A DNA stretch of 64,000 nt. Source: Hippopus hippopus. Taxonomy: Eukaryota > Mollusca > Bivalvia > Cardiida > Cardiidae. Below, in pieces: positions 10,455 to 21,185 of the stretch. How positions within the stretch are numbered: the first letter of the stretch is position 1; the number at the start of each line of letters is the position of its first letter. The notes beneath the pieces are model-generated. The model was not told where the DNA came from. It saw only the letters and a list, made by a program, of their open reading frames with translations, and made no database searches. The stretch lies in the NCBI GenBank assembly GCA_946811185.2, contig OX328096.1, positions 51,040,252 through 51,104,251 of the forward strand, written 5' to 3'. The translations under genes were made by a program, and so were the position numbers.

Positions 10455-11107
10455 CAGCCAATATAAAACTTGTATCCCCTCCTGGAACAGGGCAAATTTT
10501 GACTCCAGGGCTATAATTTGAAGACCCACAGTAGAAGTCCATAAGATGCCATATTTGGTAGCCCTTGGCCTTCTGGTTTACAACCAGAAGATCTTGAAAG
10601 TTTCACTATATAAGTTCATAAAAAACTTTTGAACCCCAGGGTGGGGCCAATTTTGACATCCAGGGCTATAATTTGAAGAAACTTGGTAGAGGTCTATTAG
10701 ATGAAGCTACATGCCAAATTTGGTAGCTCTAGGCCTTATACTTTGGGACAAAATGATTTTCAAAGTTTTCCAATATTTTTCAGTTTTCCTGCCATGGCAA
10801 CAAATGTTTTTGAAGGAATAAAATTCTTTTAAAAATTTCTGAAGAGGACCAAACAAGGATAATTTCTGTGAAGTTTGGTAGAATTGGATCGGTAGTTTCA
10901 GACAAGATGTTTGAAATAATAGTTAACACACACGCATGGACATACGGAAGCACAACTGACAAAGGGCCATGACATAACCTCGCTGACCTTTGGCCAGTGG
11001 AGTTAAAAAATGTATGACTAGCATTTTCTTCTTTTCTCACAAAGATTTCAGCCATTTCAAAGACAATGCAGATCTTTTGAGCTACATTATATTTTCTGTT
11101 GTCTCTT

Positions 11108-11196
11108 GTTTTTTTTTGTTGATGACGACTCAAATGTGGCTCAAATAATGTAAACTGTTTTAGGGTAGAAAACATTGTGGGAAGAGAAGTAACTAC
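11108..11196 (-). mobile_element. MITE-1, 5' half of a reverse copy
   Basis: Contains GACTCAAATGTGGCTCAAAT and GGGTAGAAAACATTGTGGGA, then stops at the start of another element. Confidence 0.6.
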
Positions 11197-11220
11197 AGCT
11201 GTCACTGAATGTGACTTAAT

Positions 11221-11512
11221 ACCCTCGCCAGCGCTTTGACAGAAACAGGCAACTTAACAAAAAATTTTCTACGTTCAAGGGGAGATTACCCTAGAATCAT
11301 TGGGAGTAGATGATTGAAAACTGCGTCTTGCACAACTTCAGTATACAATCAATGTATCAACAAACTTTCAATACAATAGCAGCAAAACTATAGGAGGAGT
11401 TCGCGACACAAAATTACTAGTATTTTGTACACAGACGGACACACAGACGGACAGACAGACAGGCTGATTCCAGTATACCCCCAAAAACATTCATTTTGCG
11501 GGGGTATAATTA
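11221..11512 (+). mobile_element. Short Helitron-like element (GGGGGTATAATTA end type)
   Basis: Ends with an ACAGACGGAC-rich tract and a terminal hairpin formed by GTATACCCCC and GGGGGTATA. There is a single body unit (GGAGGAGTTCGCGACACAAA). Confidence 0.65.
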
Positions 11513-11528
11513 CTTGTTTCGTAAACAA

Positions 11529-11745
11529 TTAACCCTTTACCACACAATCCTGATTTTAAACGACACCAAGGAAAGGTTCATTTAAAATATTGTAGGAAAA
11601 AAAGAAACTAGTAACCAGCATTTTCTCCTTTTCTCACAATGTTTTCTAACCTATCAAAGACAAATTTCACTATTTAGTGCTATATTTGTCATTTTTTCAA
11701 AATGCTTTCGATGTGGACCATTCTAAAAGTTTGTCATCCAGTTAA
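11529..11745 (+). mobile_element. MITE-1 copy, full length
   Basis: TTAACCCTTTACCACACAAT start and GTTAAG end. The hairpin has lost several bases from its left arm. Confidence 0.82.
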
Positions 11746-12144
11746 GCACTAGAACTCTTTCTGCAGATAGATATAAGTAGACCTATGTGTAACACTGGAA
11801 TACATATTCATGCCACCATTATATACATTGATAATAATTTTATGATCCATTCACAGCTCACTCTATGTTCTTTGATCTTTGATGGAACAAACTATGCTCT
11901 TATCAGGCAACAAAAGGCAACGAAAGATTAAATATCTTCAGCACCAACAAAGCAGTGAAAGATTAAATACCTGTAAGAGCTTGCACAGTTTCGCTACTTG
12001 AGTCTGAAAAAGCTTTTCATTTTATATTAATTCAAGAATTTAGACAATTTTGAATTTTTCAGGAGGTATATAATAGTAGTTTGTGAATTTACAAGTAATC
12101 CGCTGCAGATGACATTTTTCAAGAGTTACAGCAGACCAATTTTA
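11746..12144. other. Unassigned stretch; possible 33-nt microexon at 11971-12003 (minus)
   Basis: On the minus strand, CTTTTTCAG precedes 33 bases and a CAG/GTATTT donor follows. Two frames are open. There is no other support. Confidence 0.2.
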
Positions 12145-14135
12145 ATTCTTAACCAAACAACAAAATTTCAAACTTGTCAAAATTGAAAGCATTTTTGCAG
12201 ACATCTTTCATGTGACCGAAATGATAAGATTTGCCTTCAAATGGGTAGAAAACATAAAATAAGAGGGCTATGATGGCCCTGAAGTCGCTCACCTGAGCGT
12301 TTTGACCAAACATGATCCATTTTAAATCTCATTCGTAAGTGTACACAAGGTTTTTCTAAGATTTGACCTTGTGACCTAGTTTTCAACCTGACATGACGCA
12401 TTTTCAAACTCATCTAAGATATCATCAAGCGAAACATTTTGACCAATTTTCAAGAGTATTGGACTAAAAATGTGACCTCTAGAGCCTACACAAGGTTTTT
12501 CTAAGATTTGACCTAGTAACCTAGTTTTTGACCTGACATAACCCATTTTCAAACTTGTCTTAGATATCATCAAGACAAACATTCTGACCGACTTTCAAGA
12601 GTTTTGGACTGAAAATATGGCCCCTAGAGCATACACAAGGTTTTCCTAAGATTTGACCTAGTGACCTAGTTTTTGATCCTACATGACCCATTTTCAAACT
12701 CGTCTGAGGTATCATCAAGACAAACATTCTGACCAACGTTCAAGAGTTTTGGACTGAAAATATGGCCTGTAGAGCATATACAAGGTTTTTCTAAGATTTG
12801 CCCTAGTGACCTAATTTTTGACCCGACATGACCCTTTTTCGAACTCATCTGAGATATCATCAAGAAAAACATTCTGACCAACTTTCAAGAGTTTTGGACT
12901 GAAAATATGGCCTCTACAGCGTACACAAGGTTTTTCTAAGATTTGCCCTAGAGACCTAATTTTTGACCCGACATGACCCATTTTCAAACTCGTCCGAGAT
13001 ATCATCAAGACAAACATTCTGACTAACTTTCAAGAGTTTTGGACAGAAAATATGGCCTCTAAAGCATACACAAGGTTTTTCTAAGATTTGCCCTAGTGAC
13101 CTAATTTTTGACCCAACATGACCCATTTTCAAACTTGTTCGAGATATAATCAAGACAAACATTCTGACCAACTTTCAAGAGTTTTTGACTGAAAATATGG
13201 CTTCTAGAGCATACACAAGGTTTTTCTAAGATTTGCCCTAGTGACCTAGTTTTTGACCTGACATGACCCATTTTCAAACTCGTCCAAGATATCATCAAAA
13301 CAAACATTCTGACCGACTTTCAAGAGTTTTGGACAGAAAATATTGCCTCTAAAGGATACACAAGGTTTTTCTAAGATTTGACCTAGTGACCTAGTTTTTG
13401 ACCCGACATGACCCATTTTCGAACTTGTCCGAGATATAATCAAGACAAACATTCTGACCAATGTTCAAAAGTTTTGGACTGAAAATATGGCCTCTAGAGC
13501 GTACACAAGGTTTTTCTGAGATTTGCCCTTGTGACCTAGTTTTTTACCCGACATAACCCATTTTCGAACTTGTCTGCGATATCATCAAGACAAACATTCT
13601 GACCAACTTTCAGGAGTTTTGGACTGAAAATATGGCCTCTAGAGCGTACACAAGGTTTTTCTAAGATTTGCCCTAGTGACCTAGTTTTTGACCTGACATG
13701 AAACATTTTCAAACTCATCCGAGATACTATCAAGACAAACATTCTGACCAACTTTCAAGAGTTTTGGACAGAAAATGTGGCCTCTAGAGCGTACACAAGG
13801 TTTTTCTAAGATTTGACCTCGTGACCTAGTTTTTGACCCCACATGACCCATTTTCGAACTTGTCCAAGATATCATCAAGACAAAAATTCTGACCAAGTTT
13901 CATGAGTATTGGACTGAAAATGTGGCCTCTAGAGCGTACACAAGGTAAAAGTTGATGACGGACGACGCACGACGGACACAGCACGATCACAAAAGCTCAC
14001 CATGAGCACTTTGTGCTCAGGTGAGCTAAAAAAAACGGGAAATGCTGGTAACCAGCATTTTCTCCTATATCTGCAATGTTTTCAAGAACCTTCTGTCAGA
14101 GTTGTGAAAACTTGCAGTTAGGGTTAGAGGCACTT
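12145..14135 (-). mobile_element. MITE-1 copy split by a tandem-array Helitron-like element
   Basis: The left half (12145-12257) runs to GGGTAGAAAACAT. The right half (14036-14135) resumes with GGGAAATGCTGGTAACCAGC. Confidence 0.8.
12261..14031 (+). mobile_element. Helitron-like element with about 11 tandem units of 145 bp
   Basis: The 5' end is AAGAGGGCTATGATGGCCCT. Body units repeat every 145 bp, each with ACACAAGGTTTTTCTAAGAT, TGACCTAGTTTTTGAC and ATTCTGACCAACTTTCAAGA. The 3' end is an ACGACGGACACAGCACGAT tract and a palindromic hairpin (GCTCACCATGAGCACTTTGT and complement) ending GAGCTAAAAA. This is the architecture described for bivalve pearl elements/HINEs. Open frames on the minus strand recur every 145 bp and are by-products of the array. 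Confidence 0.88.
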
Positions 14136-14207
14136 AGGCAATAGAAGAAACTCCTCAAAAACATCATATCTTATTCTATGCCACGTAATTTTATTTTCAC
14201 CATTCAC

Positions 14208-14431
14208 ATAACAAACTCTTCAACACACAATCCAGTTTTAACAACACTGGGAAAGAACATTTTTGAAAACAGTGAGAAAAGAAGAAAATGATAACCAGCA
14301 TTTTCTCCTTTTCCTACAATGTTTTCTAAGCTTTTATAGAAAAATCCCATCAATTGAGCCACATTTAAATTGTCATCTGCAAATGCTTTCAGTTTGGACA
14401 TGTCTAAAACTTGGTCATGCGGAAAAGGGTT
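14208..14431 (+). mobile_element. MITE-1 copy
   Basis: ACTCTTCAACACACAATCC start. The hairpin is short on the left arm, and the end is GGAAAAGGGTTA. Confidence 0.8.
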
Positions 14432-14688
14432 AGTGAATGTTGAGTATCCCTATTTTACAAAGACGTTTTCAAAGTCATACATCTGCAAGTGTCAGGAAAT
14501 AATGAGTTTTAAAACGGACCAAATTGAACCGGACAAAATCAAGTGCAATGAACATTCATTAAGAACCCAAGAAAGTACATAGAACAGTAGTCTTACACAA
14601 ACAACAATGAGCTAACTTCCTTCACTCTCTGCCCTTGGTGCAAACCCAGCATGATCACTAAATCAAAGTTATCAATAAAGAAAATAAC
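14432..14688. other. No recognisable feature
   Basis: A+T-rich sequence without repeat match or supported exon. Confidence 0.4.
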
Positions 14689-16275
14689 AAGATGTCTGTT
14701 TGTAAAACAGTCATGCCCCCCTACTGCCACATTGATACAGGAAGTGGCACAGTTCATAAACTGATATCAAAAGAATTGATTGGGAAATATCGATGTCATC
14801 TTTTTGATTTATAGACCACTTCAATTGTTAAACGTGATAATCTGTCAACAGTTCGCATAATTATACGCACCGCCGTGTGTATATATACAAAATTGTAAAC
14901 AGTCGCCGATACAGAGACTGGGTTATCGATTTTCTTTTCGGCACACGCGTTTGACTTCCGCTTTTTCCAAGTCGACTTCAATGCTTGCTACGTCCCCGAT
15001 AATACGCGAATAAAATGTTGGAGCCACAAGTTGAGCCACATATGATGATTTTTGAGACACTTTAATTTTTTTTTAGCAAATGGCTCAAGTGGCGAACAGC
15101 AGTGCGGGCCCTGAATCATCTGGTGGTCACTGTGACCTTGACCTTTCACGGATTAACCTTAAAATTGATAGGTATCATTTACACTCCAAGATGAGTATCT
15201 GTACAGAAGTTGAAGGACCTAGGTCAATTCTGTGTGTAGTTATCATCTGGACAAGGTTTGGTCTATATATTATTAAGTTGAAGGCCAGTGTGACCTTGAC
15301 CTTTGATGGATTAATCTCAAAATCGATAGGGATCATTTACACTCTAAGATGAATATCTGTACAGAATTTGAAGAACCTATGTCGATTCTGTGTCTAGTTA
15401 TCATCCGGACAAGGTTTGGTCTATATATCATTAAGTTGAAGGCCACTGTGACCTTGCCCTTTGATGGATTAATCTCAAAATCGATAGGGATCATCTGCAC
15501 TCCAAGACAAATGTCTGTGCCAAATTTGACGAACCTAAGTCAATTCTGTGTCTAGTTATCATCCGGACAAGGTTTGGTACATATATCAATATGTTGACGG
15601 TCACTGTGAACTTGACCTTCGACCAATTGACCTCAAAATCAATAGGGATCATCTGCACTCCGAGACGCATGTCTGTGCCAAATTTGACGAACCTAGATCA
15701 ATTCTGTGTCTAGTTATCATCCGGACAAGGTTTGGTACATATATCAACATGTTGACGGTCACTGTGTCCTTGACCTTTGACCGATTGACCTCAAAATCAA
15801 TAGGGATCATCTACACTCCGAGACAAATGTCTGTGCCATATTTGATGAACCTAGGTCAATTCTGTGTCTAGTTATCATCCGGACAAGGTTTGGTCTATAT
15901 ATCAACATGTTGACGGTCACTGTGACCTTGACCTTTGACCGATTGACCTCAAAATCAATAGGGATCATCTACACTCCAAGACGAATATCTGTGCCAAATT
16001 TGATGAACCTAGGTCAATTCTGTGTCTAGTTATCATCCGGACAAGGTTTGGTCTATATATAAACATGTTGACGGTCACTGTGACCTTGACCTTTGACCGA
16101 TTGACCTCAAAATCAATAGGGATCATCTACACTCCGAGACGAATGTCTGTGCCAAATTTGACGAACCTAAGTCAATTCTGTGTCTAGTTATCATCCGGAC
16201 AAGGTAAGGTCTACCGACCGACGGACCGACATTAGCAAAGCAATATACCCCCACTTCGTTGAAGGGGGGCATAAT
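14689..16275 (+). mobile_element. Helitron-like element with tandem units of about 158 bp
   Basis: The 5' end is AAGATGTCTGTTTG. From about 15110 to 16205, seven units of about 158 bp repeat, each with ACTGTGACCTTGACCTTTGA, CAAAATCAATAGGGATCAT and AGTTATCATCCGGACAAGG. A CGACCGACGGACCGAC tract and a CTTCGTTGAAG hairpin ending GGGGGGCATAATTA follow. The 5' 350 bp is not repeated and is locally CpG-rich. Confidence 0.85.
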
Positions 16276-16400
16276 TAATGTGCTACTGTTGCAGCTTTAT
16301 CATTGCACTTGCAATACTATCACTTTTGTTATCGACCTTAGACATTAGGTGTATTTTTGCCAACAGCTCACATTTTTGTGTTCTGTGAAAAAGGTGGGTC

Positions 16401-16687
16401 TACAAATATATGAGCCATGCTCTGTGTAAAGGGACTTTAGCGCATCTGCAAACATTATTGACCCATGTCAGCCTGTGCAGTCTGGGAAGGCTGACATGGT
16501 TCAAAACATTTTGCTCTTTCAAAATGTTTTTTATGTCCAAGGACCATTATACCTCATGGTTCAGTCAGTTGTTAGACAAAATTGATGGTATCCATACATA
16601 ATTAAGTGATGACTTGCTTGGTATAATGCATCACAGGAATGAAGGAAACTGGCAGCTTTATGTCAGAGCATGGCTCATTTACAAATA
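16401..16687. mobile_element. MITE-4 copy with 8-bp target duplication
   Basis: The 271-bp element (16409-16679) has inverted ends ATGAGCCATGCTCTG / CAGAGCATGGCTCAT and identical 8-bp flanks TACAAATA at 16401-16408 and 16680-16687. It has an inner hairpin around GTCAGCCTGTGCAGTC. An 8-bp duplication is typical of hAT elements. Confidence 0.9.
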
Positions 16688-16983
16688 CTGCAGTAGTACT
16701 ATCCAAGTTTGAGGTATTGAACTATCAAAGGTGAAAACATATGACAGTATCTCTAAAGGAACTGAGCAACATCCTTGTGTTGGCTTTGTTATTGACACCA
16801 AAATACTAGGTTATGGGACACACAACAAAGGGGAGATAACTGGGAGATAGTGTTCTTTTTAAGGGTTTGAAAATGCTGCTGAAAAAGAATATCAACGTGA
16901 TAGTAAGACAAATATTGTGCCAAACTGTCTTTGACATGGAATGAAAACTTTGGCTTGCAGATTCATAACAAGCAAACTGCCAA
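16688..16983. other. No recognisable feature
   Basis: Contains a 'CAAAGGGGAGATAACTGGGA' motif of repeat-like appearance. Nothing else is supported. Confidence 0.35.
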
Positions 16984-17211
16984 TTAACCCTCTACCACAC
17001 AAGTTAATTCTAGACTGGCCCAAATTAACAGCATTTTTAGATGACAAATTCATTGTGGCTCAAATAATAGGATTTGTCTTTGAAAAGATAGAAAACATTG
17101 TGGGAAAAGGAGTAAATGCTGGTTACCAGCATTTTCTTCTTTTCCTACAATTTAGTCCAAAACCTTCTCTTTCAGGGTTGTTAAAAGTCATGGTTGTTTG
17201 GTACAGGGTTA
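16984..17211 (-). mobile_element. MITE-1 copy, full length
   Basis: TTAACCCTCTACC start and a well-kept hairpin. The terminal TTAA has mutated to GGTTACA. Confidence 0.85.
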
Positions 17212-17380
17212 CACTTCAAAAGATAATGATCACTGAATGGAAAATTCTCTGTTTCCTAGTCTGGTGGTATGTGTGCTGTGATTTGCTTCTTTTCATTGGT
17301 TGAAATTCGGAAGACAGTCAAACAATATGAACAAAACCAATCATCTTCAGTTTAATTAAAAGAATAAACAAGAAATATCT

Positions 17381-17611
17381 TTAACTCTTTTCCACACAAT
17401 CCCGAGTTTTAACAACCCTGGGGAAGAAGCCTTTTGAAAACATTGTGGGAAAAGGAAAAAAAATGCTGGTAACCAGCATTTTCTACTTTTCCCACAATGT
17501 TTTCTACACTATCATAGACAGAAATCATCATTTTAGCTACAATGAATGTGTCGTCTGCTAATGCTTTGAATTTGGTCTAGTCCAGAATTTTGTCATTTGG
17601 TAAAGAGTTAA
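17381..17611 (+). mobile_element. MITE-1 copy, full length
   Basis: TTAA at both ends, with a hairpin carrying a small A insertion. 231 bp. Confidence 0.9.
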
Positions 17612-17944
17612 AAAAGATGGCATAAATTCGCAAGCAAACAGACTGGGGCCATTAAAATAAACATGTCTTCATATCTGACCAATCACAAATTTCTATTTAT
17701 TCATTTGTTATTGATACCATAAAAATAGGGGAAATTAGCTGGCACATTAGCTTCACAGAAAAAGCAACTCCAGCATCATGACCTGAAGGTTTCATCTGGG
17801 AAGACCTTCTACAATACAGTTCAGGATGCATCTGGCAAATAGAGGTTTATCGGCCCAGTTGTTAACACTTTCATCTTTACATACTCTTTGATTGGGTAAT
17901 AAAGCTATCAAAACACATGCCGGCCTGCTACCATGAACTGTGTC
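17612..17944. other. Unassigned stretch
   Basis: Short open frames of 25-45 codons exist on both strands around 17750-17850, without convincing splice sites. Confidence 0.35.
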
Positions 17945-18371
17945 TTAACCCTTTACCAAACAATTTCGTTTTTTCACAACCCAGAAGTTTGATTGATTGG
18001 TTGAATGGTGTTTTACGCCACTTTCAACATTATTTCAGTCATATCACAGCGACAGCTCACATATTCATGTTTTCCTGGGTTTTATCAGTTACTAGGCTAG
18101 GACTGTCCTGCCCAAGGACACCCCCACGAAAAACCTAGTGGATCCAGTGTGGCCCGAACCCAGGGCCTCTAGCTTACAAGTCCCACACCTAACCACTGAG
18201 CCATGCAGGACCCCCACAAACCTGAAGAAGAAGGCTTCTAAAAGCACTCTGGATAAAGGAGAACATGCTGTTACCCTTCTACACATAAATCCCATCATTT
18301 GAGCCACATTTACTTGTGGTCTGCACTATTCCAAGTCTGGACAAGACCAAAAAAATCTACCGAAGAGTTAA
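17945..18371 (+). mobile_element. MITE-1 copy split by SINE-B
   Basis: TTAACCCTTTACC start at 17945. The remainder resumes at 18216 and ends GAAGAGTTAA at 18371. Part of the hairpin was lost. Confidence 0.8.
17976..18227 (-). mobile_element. SINE-B copy with imperfect 12-bp target duplication
   Basis: The element (17988-18215) lies between ACAACCCAGAAG and ACAAACCTGAAG. On the minus strand, the tRNA-like head (GGCTCAGTGGTTAGGTG and GGGTTCGGGCC B box) precedes the body. The plus-left end is the TTGATTGATTGG tail with the AACATTATTTCAGTCATATC motif. Confidence 0.88.
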
Positions 18372-18591
18372 CCCTTTGTGCACAGAATTAACTTATCGGA
18401 CAATTTCATCCAAGAAATACAATCCGTATCATTGTAATTCCATGGTTGCTTTTGTTTACAGTGTTTCAGCAGTGTAGATCAAAGATCTAGCTGCACGATC
18501 AAAGATCTAGCTGCACACTTTGTGCAGCCTGATCTTGACCTATACTGGCTGCTTTGGCAACTATAGTTGTGAAAGGCCCTCTAAAGGTTAA
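18368..18591 (+). mobile_element. MITE-3 copy
   Basis: TTAA-flanked, 224 bp. The palindromic core is 'CAGTGTAGATCAAAGATC' with TGCACACTTTGTGCA. A 21-bp tandem duplication lies within the left arm (18482-18523). The end is CTCTAAAGGTTAA. Confidence 0.75.
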
Positions 18592-18925
18592 CTCTTGGAA
18601 TGCCAGGCTGCATTCTATTTGTCACATTATTTTATGATTTGTATTTTCAGTACTGATATACATCAAATTCCTACATAAATTCAACCCTTTGCGGAAGAAA
18701 AAAGACTTTTCACTCACTACCAGAGAAGTCTAATACTCTCTGAAAATATGTCTGGACAAGAGAAATTGTTTGCAATAAGCAATTGTTCCTTTTACCAAAA
18801 ATGTTTTTCATCTTTTAAAATGATATTTGGCTTTCCATTACATGTGTCACACTTGCAATCACTAAACGTAATGGGATGCATAACAGGATTGGTGATGCTA
18901 CCAAAATACCATTTTCATGTCAAAA
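18592..18925. other. No recognisable feature
   Basis: A+T-rich. Open frames here lack splice signals or family resemblance. Confidence 0.4.
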
Positions 18926-19155
18926 TAATCCTTTACCAAATAATCCCGAGTTCAAACAACCCTGAAGAAGAAAGCTTTTCAAAACATTGTGGAAAAAGAA
19001 GAAAATGCTGGTAACCAGCATTTTCTCCATTTCCCACAATGTTTTCTATCCTATCAAAGAGAGAAATCATCACCTGAGCTACATTCAATTTGTCGTCTGC
19101 AAATGCATTCAATTTGATTTGGTTTAGTCCAAAATTTTGTGGTTTGGTGGTTAGT
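18926..19155 (+). mobile_element. MITE-1 copy
   Basis: CTTTACCAAATAATCCCGAG start. The hairpin is nearly intact, with TTTGTCGTCTGCAAATGC at the 3' side. Confidence 0.85.
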
Positions 19156-19274
19156 AACTATGGGACAGGTTTTGATTTCAGTATTACTTTTTCAACATTA
19201 GAATTATGCAGATGTTAATGAAACCTTCAGCTGCTCTCCTCTTCAACTAATGTTCCAGAAGATCCATTCACTTT

Positions 19275-19450
19275 TTAGCAAATGGCAAAACTATAGACTT
19301 ATCCATATTGAAAGCATTTGCAGATGACAAATTAAACCCAACTGAAACACTGATATTTGTACTTCAAAAGGTAGAAAAAAAAAAATGTGGGAGGAAAAAA
19401 AGAAAATACTGCATACCAGCATTTTCTCCCTTTTCTACAATGTTCTTAAC
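19275..19450 (-). mobile_element. MITE-1 copy, 3' truncated
   Basis: Outer block ATTGAAAGCATTTGCAGATG and hairpin present. The end is lost after TACAATGTTC. Confidence 0.75.
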
Positions 19451-19531
19451 CACTGTTACAAGAGACCACTCCTTCACGCATGGCTTCATCCCGGTTTAAA
19501 TACAATACCTAACAACTGCATTAGGGAGAAT

Positions 19532-19608
19532 TCTCTTTAGCTCAGTGGTTATGGTGTTGGCCTTTCGTCCGGGCGTTCTAGGTTCGAATCCTGCCCAGTC
19601 CCTGTATT
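19532..19608 (+). mobile_element. tRNA-like SINE head
   Basis: TTTAGCTCAGTGGTTATGG resembles a pol III A box, and AGGTTCGAATCCTGCC a B box at the right spacing. The anticodon and acceptor stems do not fold cleanly, so I read this as a SINE head rather than a working tRNA gene. Confidence 0.5.
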
Positions 19609-19654
19609 TCTGCTATGCATTTGTTCATTTGTTTCTTTGTTACTGACTGTTCGT

Positions 19655-19862
19655 AAGACCACACAATCCCGAAATTTTAACAACGCCGAGAAAAAAGCCT
19701 TTCCAAAACATTGTAGGAAAAGGAGAAAAGGCTGGTAACCTTTTCCCACAAATTTTTCTACCCGTCCAAACACAAAATTCAATTTCCGAATCACCCTTAT
19801 TTTCTTATCTGCAAATGCTTTCAGTTTGTGATCAAACTTTTGTTGTTTGGTAAAGAGTTCAA
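19655..19862 (+). mobile_element. MITE-1 copy, hairpin shortened
   Basis: CACACAATCCCGAAATTTTA start. The right half of the hairpin has lost about 15 nt (GGTAACCTTTTCCCAC). The end is GGTAAAGAGTT. Confidence 0.8.
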
Positions 19863-19896
19863 CAATAGACCTAGCACCCAAATTTTCTGCTTTGCC

Positions 19897-20099
19897 TTAA
19901 CCCTTAGGCTGCTAAGTGCGACTCACTGCAGACAGTGTAGATCAAGATCAGATTGCACAGAATGTGCAGTCTGATCTTTGATCTACACTGTCTGATAAGG
20001 ATTTATTTCCCCCTACAATAACTTTGAAATAGCAAAATTTGGGTTTTTACTGTCAGCTTGAAAGTTTCATTTGAAGTTATTTAGCAGGATAAGAGCTAA
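19897..20099 (+). mobile_element. MITE-2 copy
   Basis: TTAACCCTTAGGCTGCTAAG start, palindrome GACAGTGTAGATCAAGATCA, and a TTTAGCAGGATAAGAG end. The terminal TTAA has mutated. Confidence 0.88.
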
Positions 20100-20778
20100 T
20101 TGTACTCCCTAGTTCTTTTGTTCCTTTTTTGAGATTACACTATAACAAAAGGTATTTTCATGGTACTGATCACCATCAAGGCAGCCAGTACATCAAATCT
20201 CCCATAGATTATAGTGTTGCTTTATACTTTTCTGGAATACTTAGTTTATTTTCACCAACTCCATACATTTCATCTGCAGAAAAGACAACAGCTACAATCA
20301 AAGTGCAGTTTGATCTTGATATACAGAGTTTATAACGGTACCAACAGTTGTTTTCAGTATGTTCAAGAATTCGCAAAAAATAAGTAACATACAATGTTGC
20401 AGATCTATATACCACATGGAAAGGATATGTGATTTCCACCATGGCAGTTTTGTGAGGATTCCTAGATAATGAGGTGTTTGTTTACTCTTATAAACTACCA
20501 GCCATGGCTGCCAGCAAGATCTGAATCCACTGTACATGGGACTGAAATTATTTACTGACTAGCTGCCATACGATTCTTGGAAGACTATTAATGCATCATG
20601 GCGATGCTTTATACGAAGCAAGCCATTGCATACTAAAGATACATCTTGTCTAAAACCCAGCCAAATCAGAAGGTAGAGCACAGAGTTTTCTGCAGCAGAC
20701 CATTCTTAAAAATATTGAGATAAAACGAAACATGTTTCAGGACTAGAAATTTCTGCTTTTGCTATGTTTTAGCCTGTA
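20100..20778. other. Unassigned stretch with a small MITE-3-like piece
   Basis: About 20295-20340 has a 'GTGCAGTTTGATCTTGATAT' core like MITE-3. A TTTTCTGCAG acceptor at 20278 (minus) precedes a 21-codon open frame. No further support. Confidence 0.3.
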
Positions 20779-20997
20779 TTAACCCTTATCCTGCTAAATA
20801 ACTTAGATGAAACTTTCAAGCCGATAGTAGAAAGCCGAATGTTGCCTACAATTTCAAACTTACTTTTTAGAGAAAAACATCTCCTTATCGAACAGTGTAG
20901 ATCCAAGATCAGACTACACATTCTGTGCAGTCTGATCTTGATCTACACTGTCCACAAAAAAGGTCATAAAGTTGAGCTGAGCAGCCTAGGGGTTTAT
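20779..20997 (-). mobile_element. MITE-2 copy, reverse
   Basis: TTAACCCTTATCCTGCTAAA start, palindrome core near 20890-20950, and degraded end at GGGGTTTA. Confidence 0.85.
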
Positions 20998-21185
20998 CTC
21001 TTACCAAAGAATCCAAACTTTCTACTACCCTGGGACAAAAAGGCTTTTGAAACCACTGTGGGAAAGGAGAAAATGCTGATAATGCTGCTTTCTAAGCTAT
21101 CAAAGACAAATTTTACCATTAGATAAATGTGTAATTTGTCATCTAATAATGCTTAAAAGTCTAAAATTCTGCCGTTAGGTAGAGT
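20998..21185 (+). mobile_element. MITE-1 copy, hairpin partly deleted
   Basis: CTCTTACCAAAGAATCC start. Only GGAGAAAATGCTGATAATGC remains of the hairpin, and the 3' block is recognisable. Confidence 0.7.

Larger units (their letters stand above)
8990..11006 (+). mobile_element. Helitron-like nonautonomous element (HINE/pearl type)
   Basis: The 5' end carries the short palindrome GCCATGATGGC of this class. The body holds diverged repeats containing 'GGGCCAATTTTGAC' and 'CCAGGGCTATAA'. The 3' end has a GCTGACCTTTGGCCAGTGGAG hairpin-like end followed by an A-run. No transposase is visible. A hAT-like element is inserted at 9623-10449. Confidence 0.78.
8928..11105 (+). mobile_element. MITE-1 copy split by a Helitron-like element
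   Basis: The 5' part is at 8928-8985 and the 3' part resumes at about 11010 (GACTAGCATTTTCTTC to the TTTTCTGTTGTCTC block). The intervening 2 kb is the Helitron-like element. Confidence 0.75.

Noticed and set aside
10780..11205. 141-codon minus-strand open frame
   Set aside because: It crosses the boundaries of a Helitron-like element and two MITE-1 fragments, so it is a chance fusion.
12376..13896. A series of 65-71 aa minus-strand proteins of similar sequence (…GHVGSKIRSLGQILEKPCV…)
   Set aside because: They recur every 145 bp in register with the tandem array, and 145 is not a multiple of 3, so they cannot form one protein. They are by-products of the repeat.
12261..16275. CRISPR array
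   Set aside because: The regular repeats are 145-158 bp with no short repeat/spacer alternation, and the context is an animal genome. These are Helitron-like tandem units.
19532..19608. Functional tRNA gene
   Set aside because: A- and B-box-like motifs are present, but the acceptor and anticodon stems do not pair properly. Similar heads occur in the SINEs.
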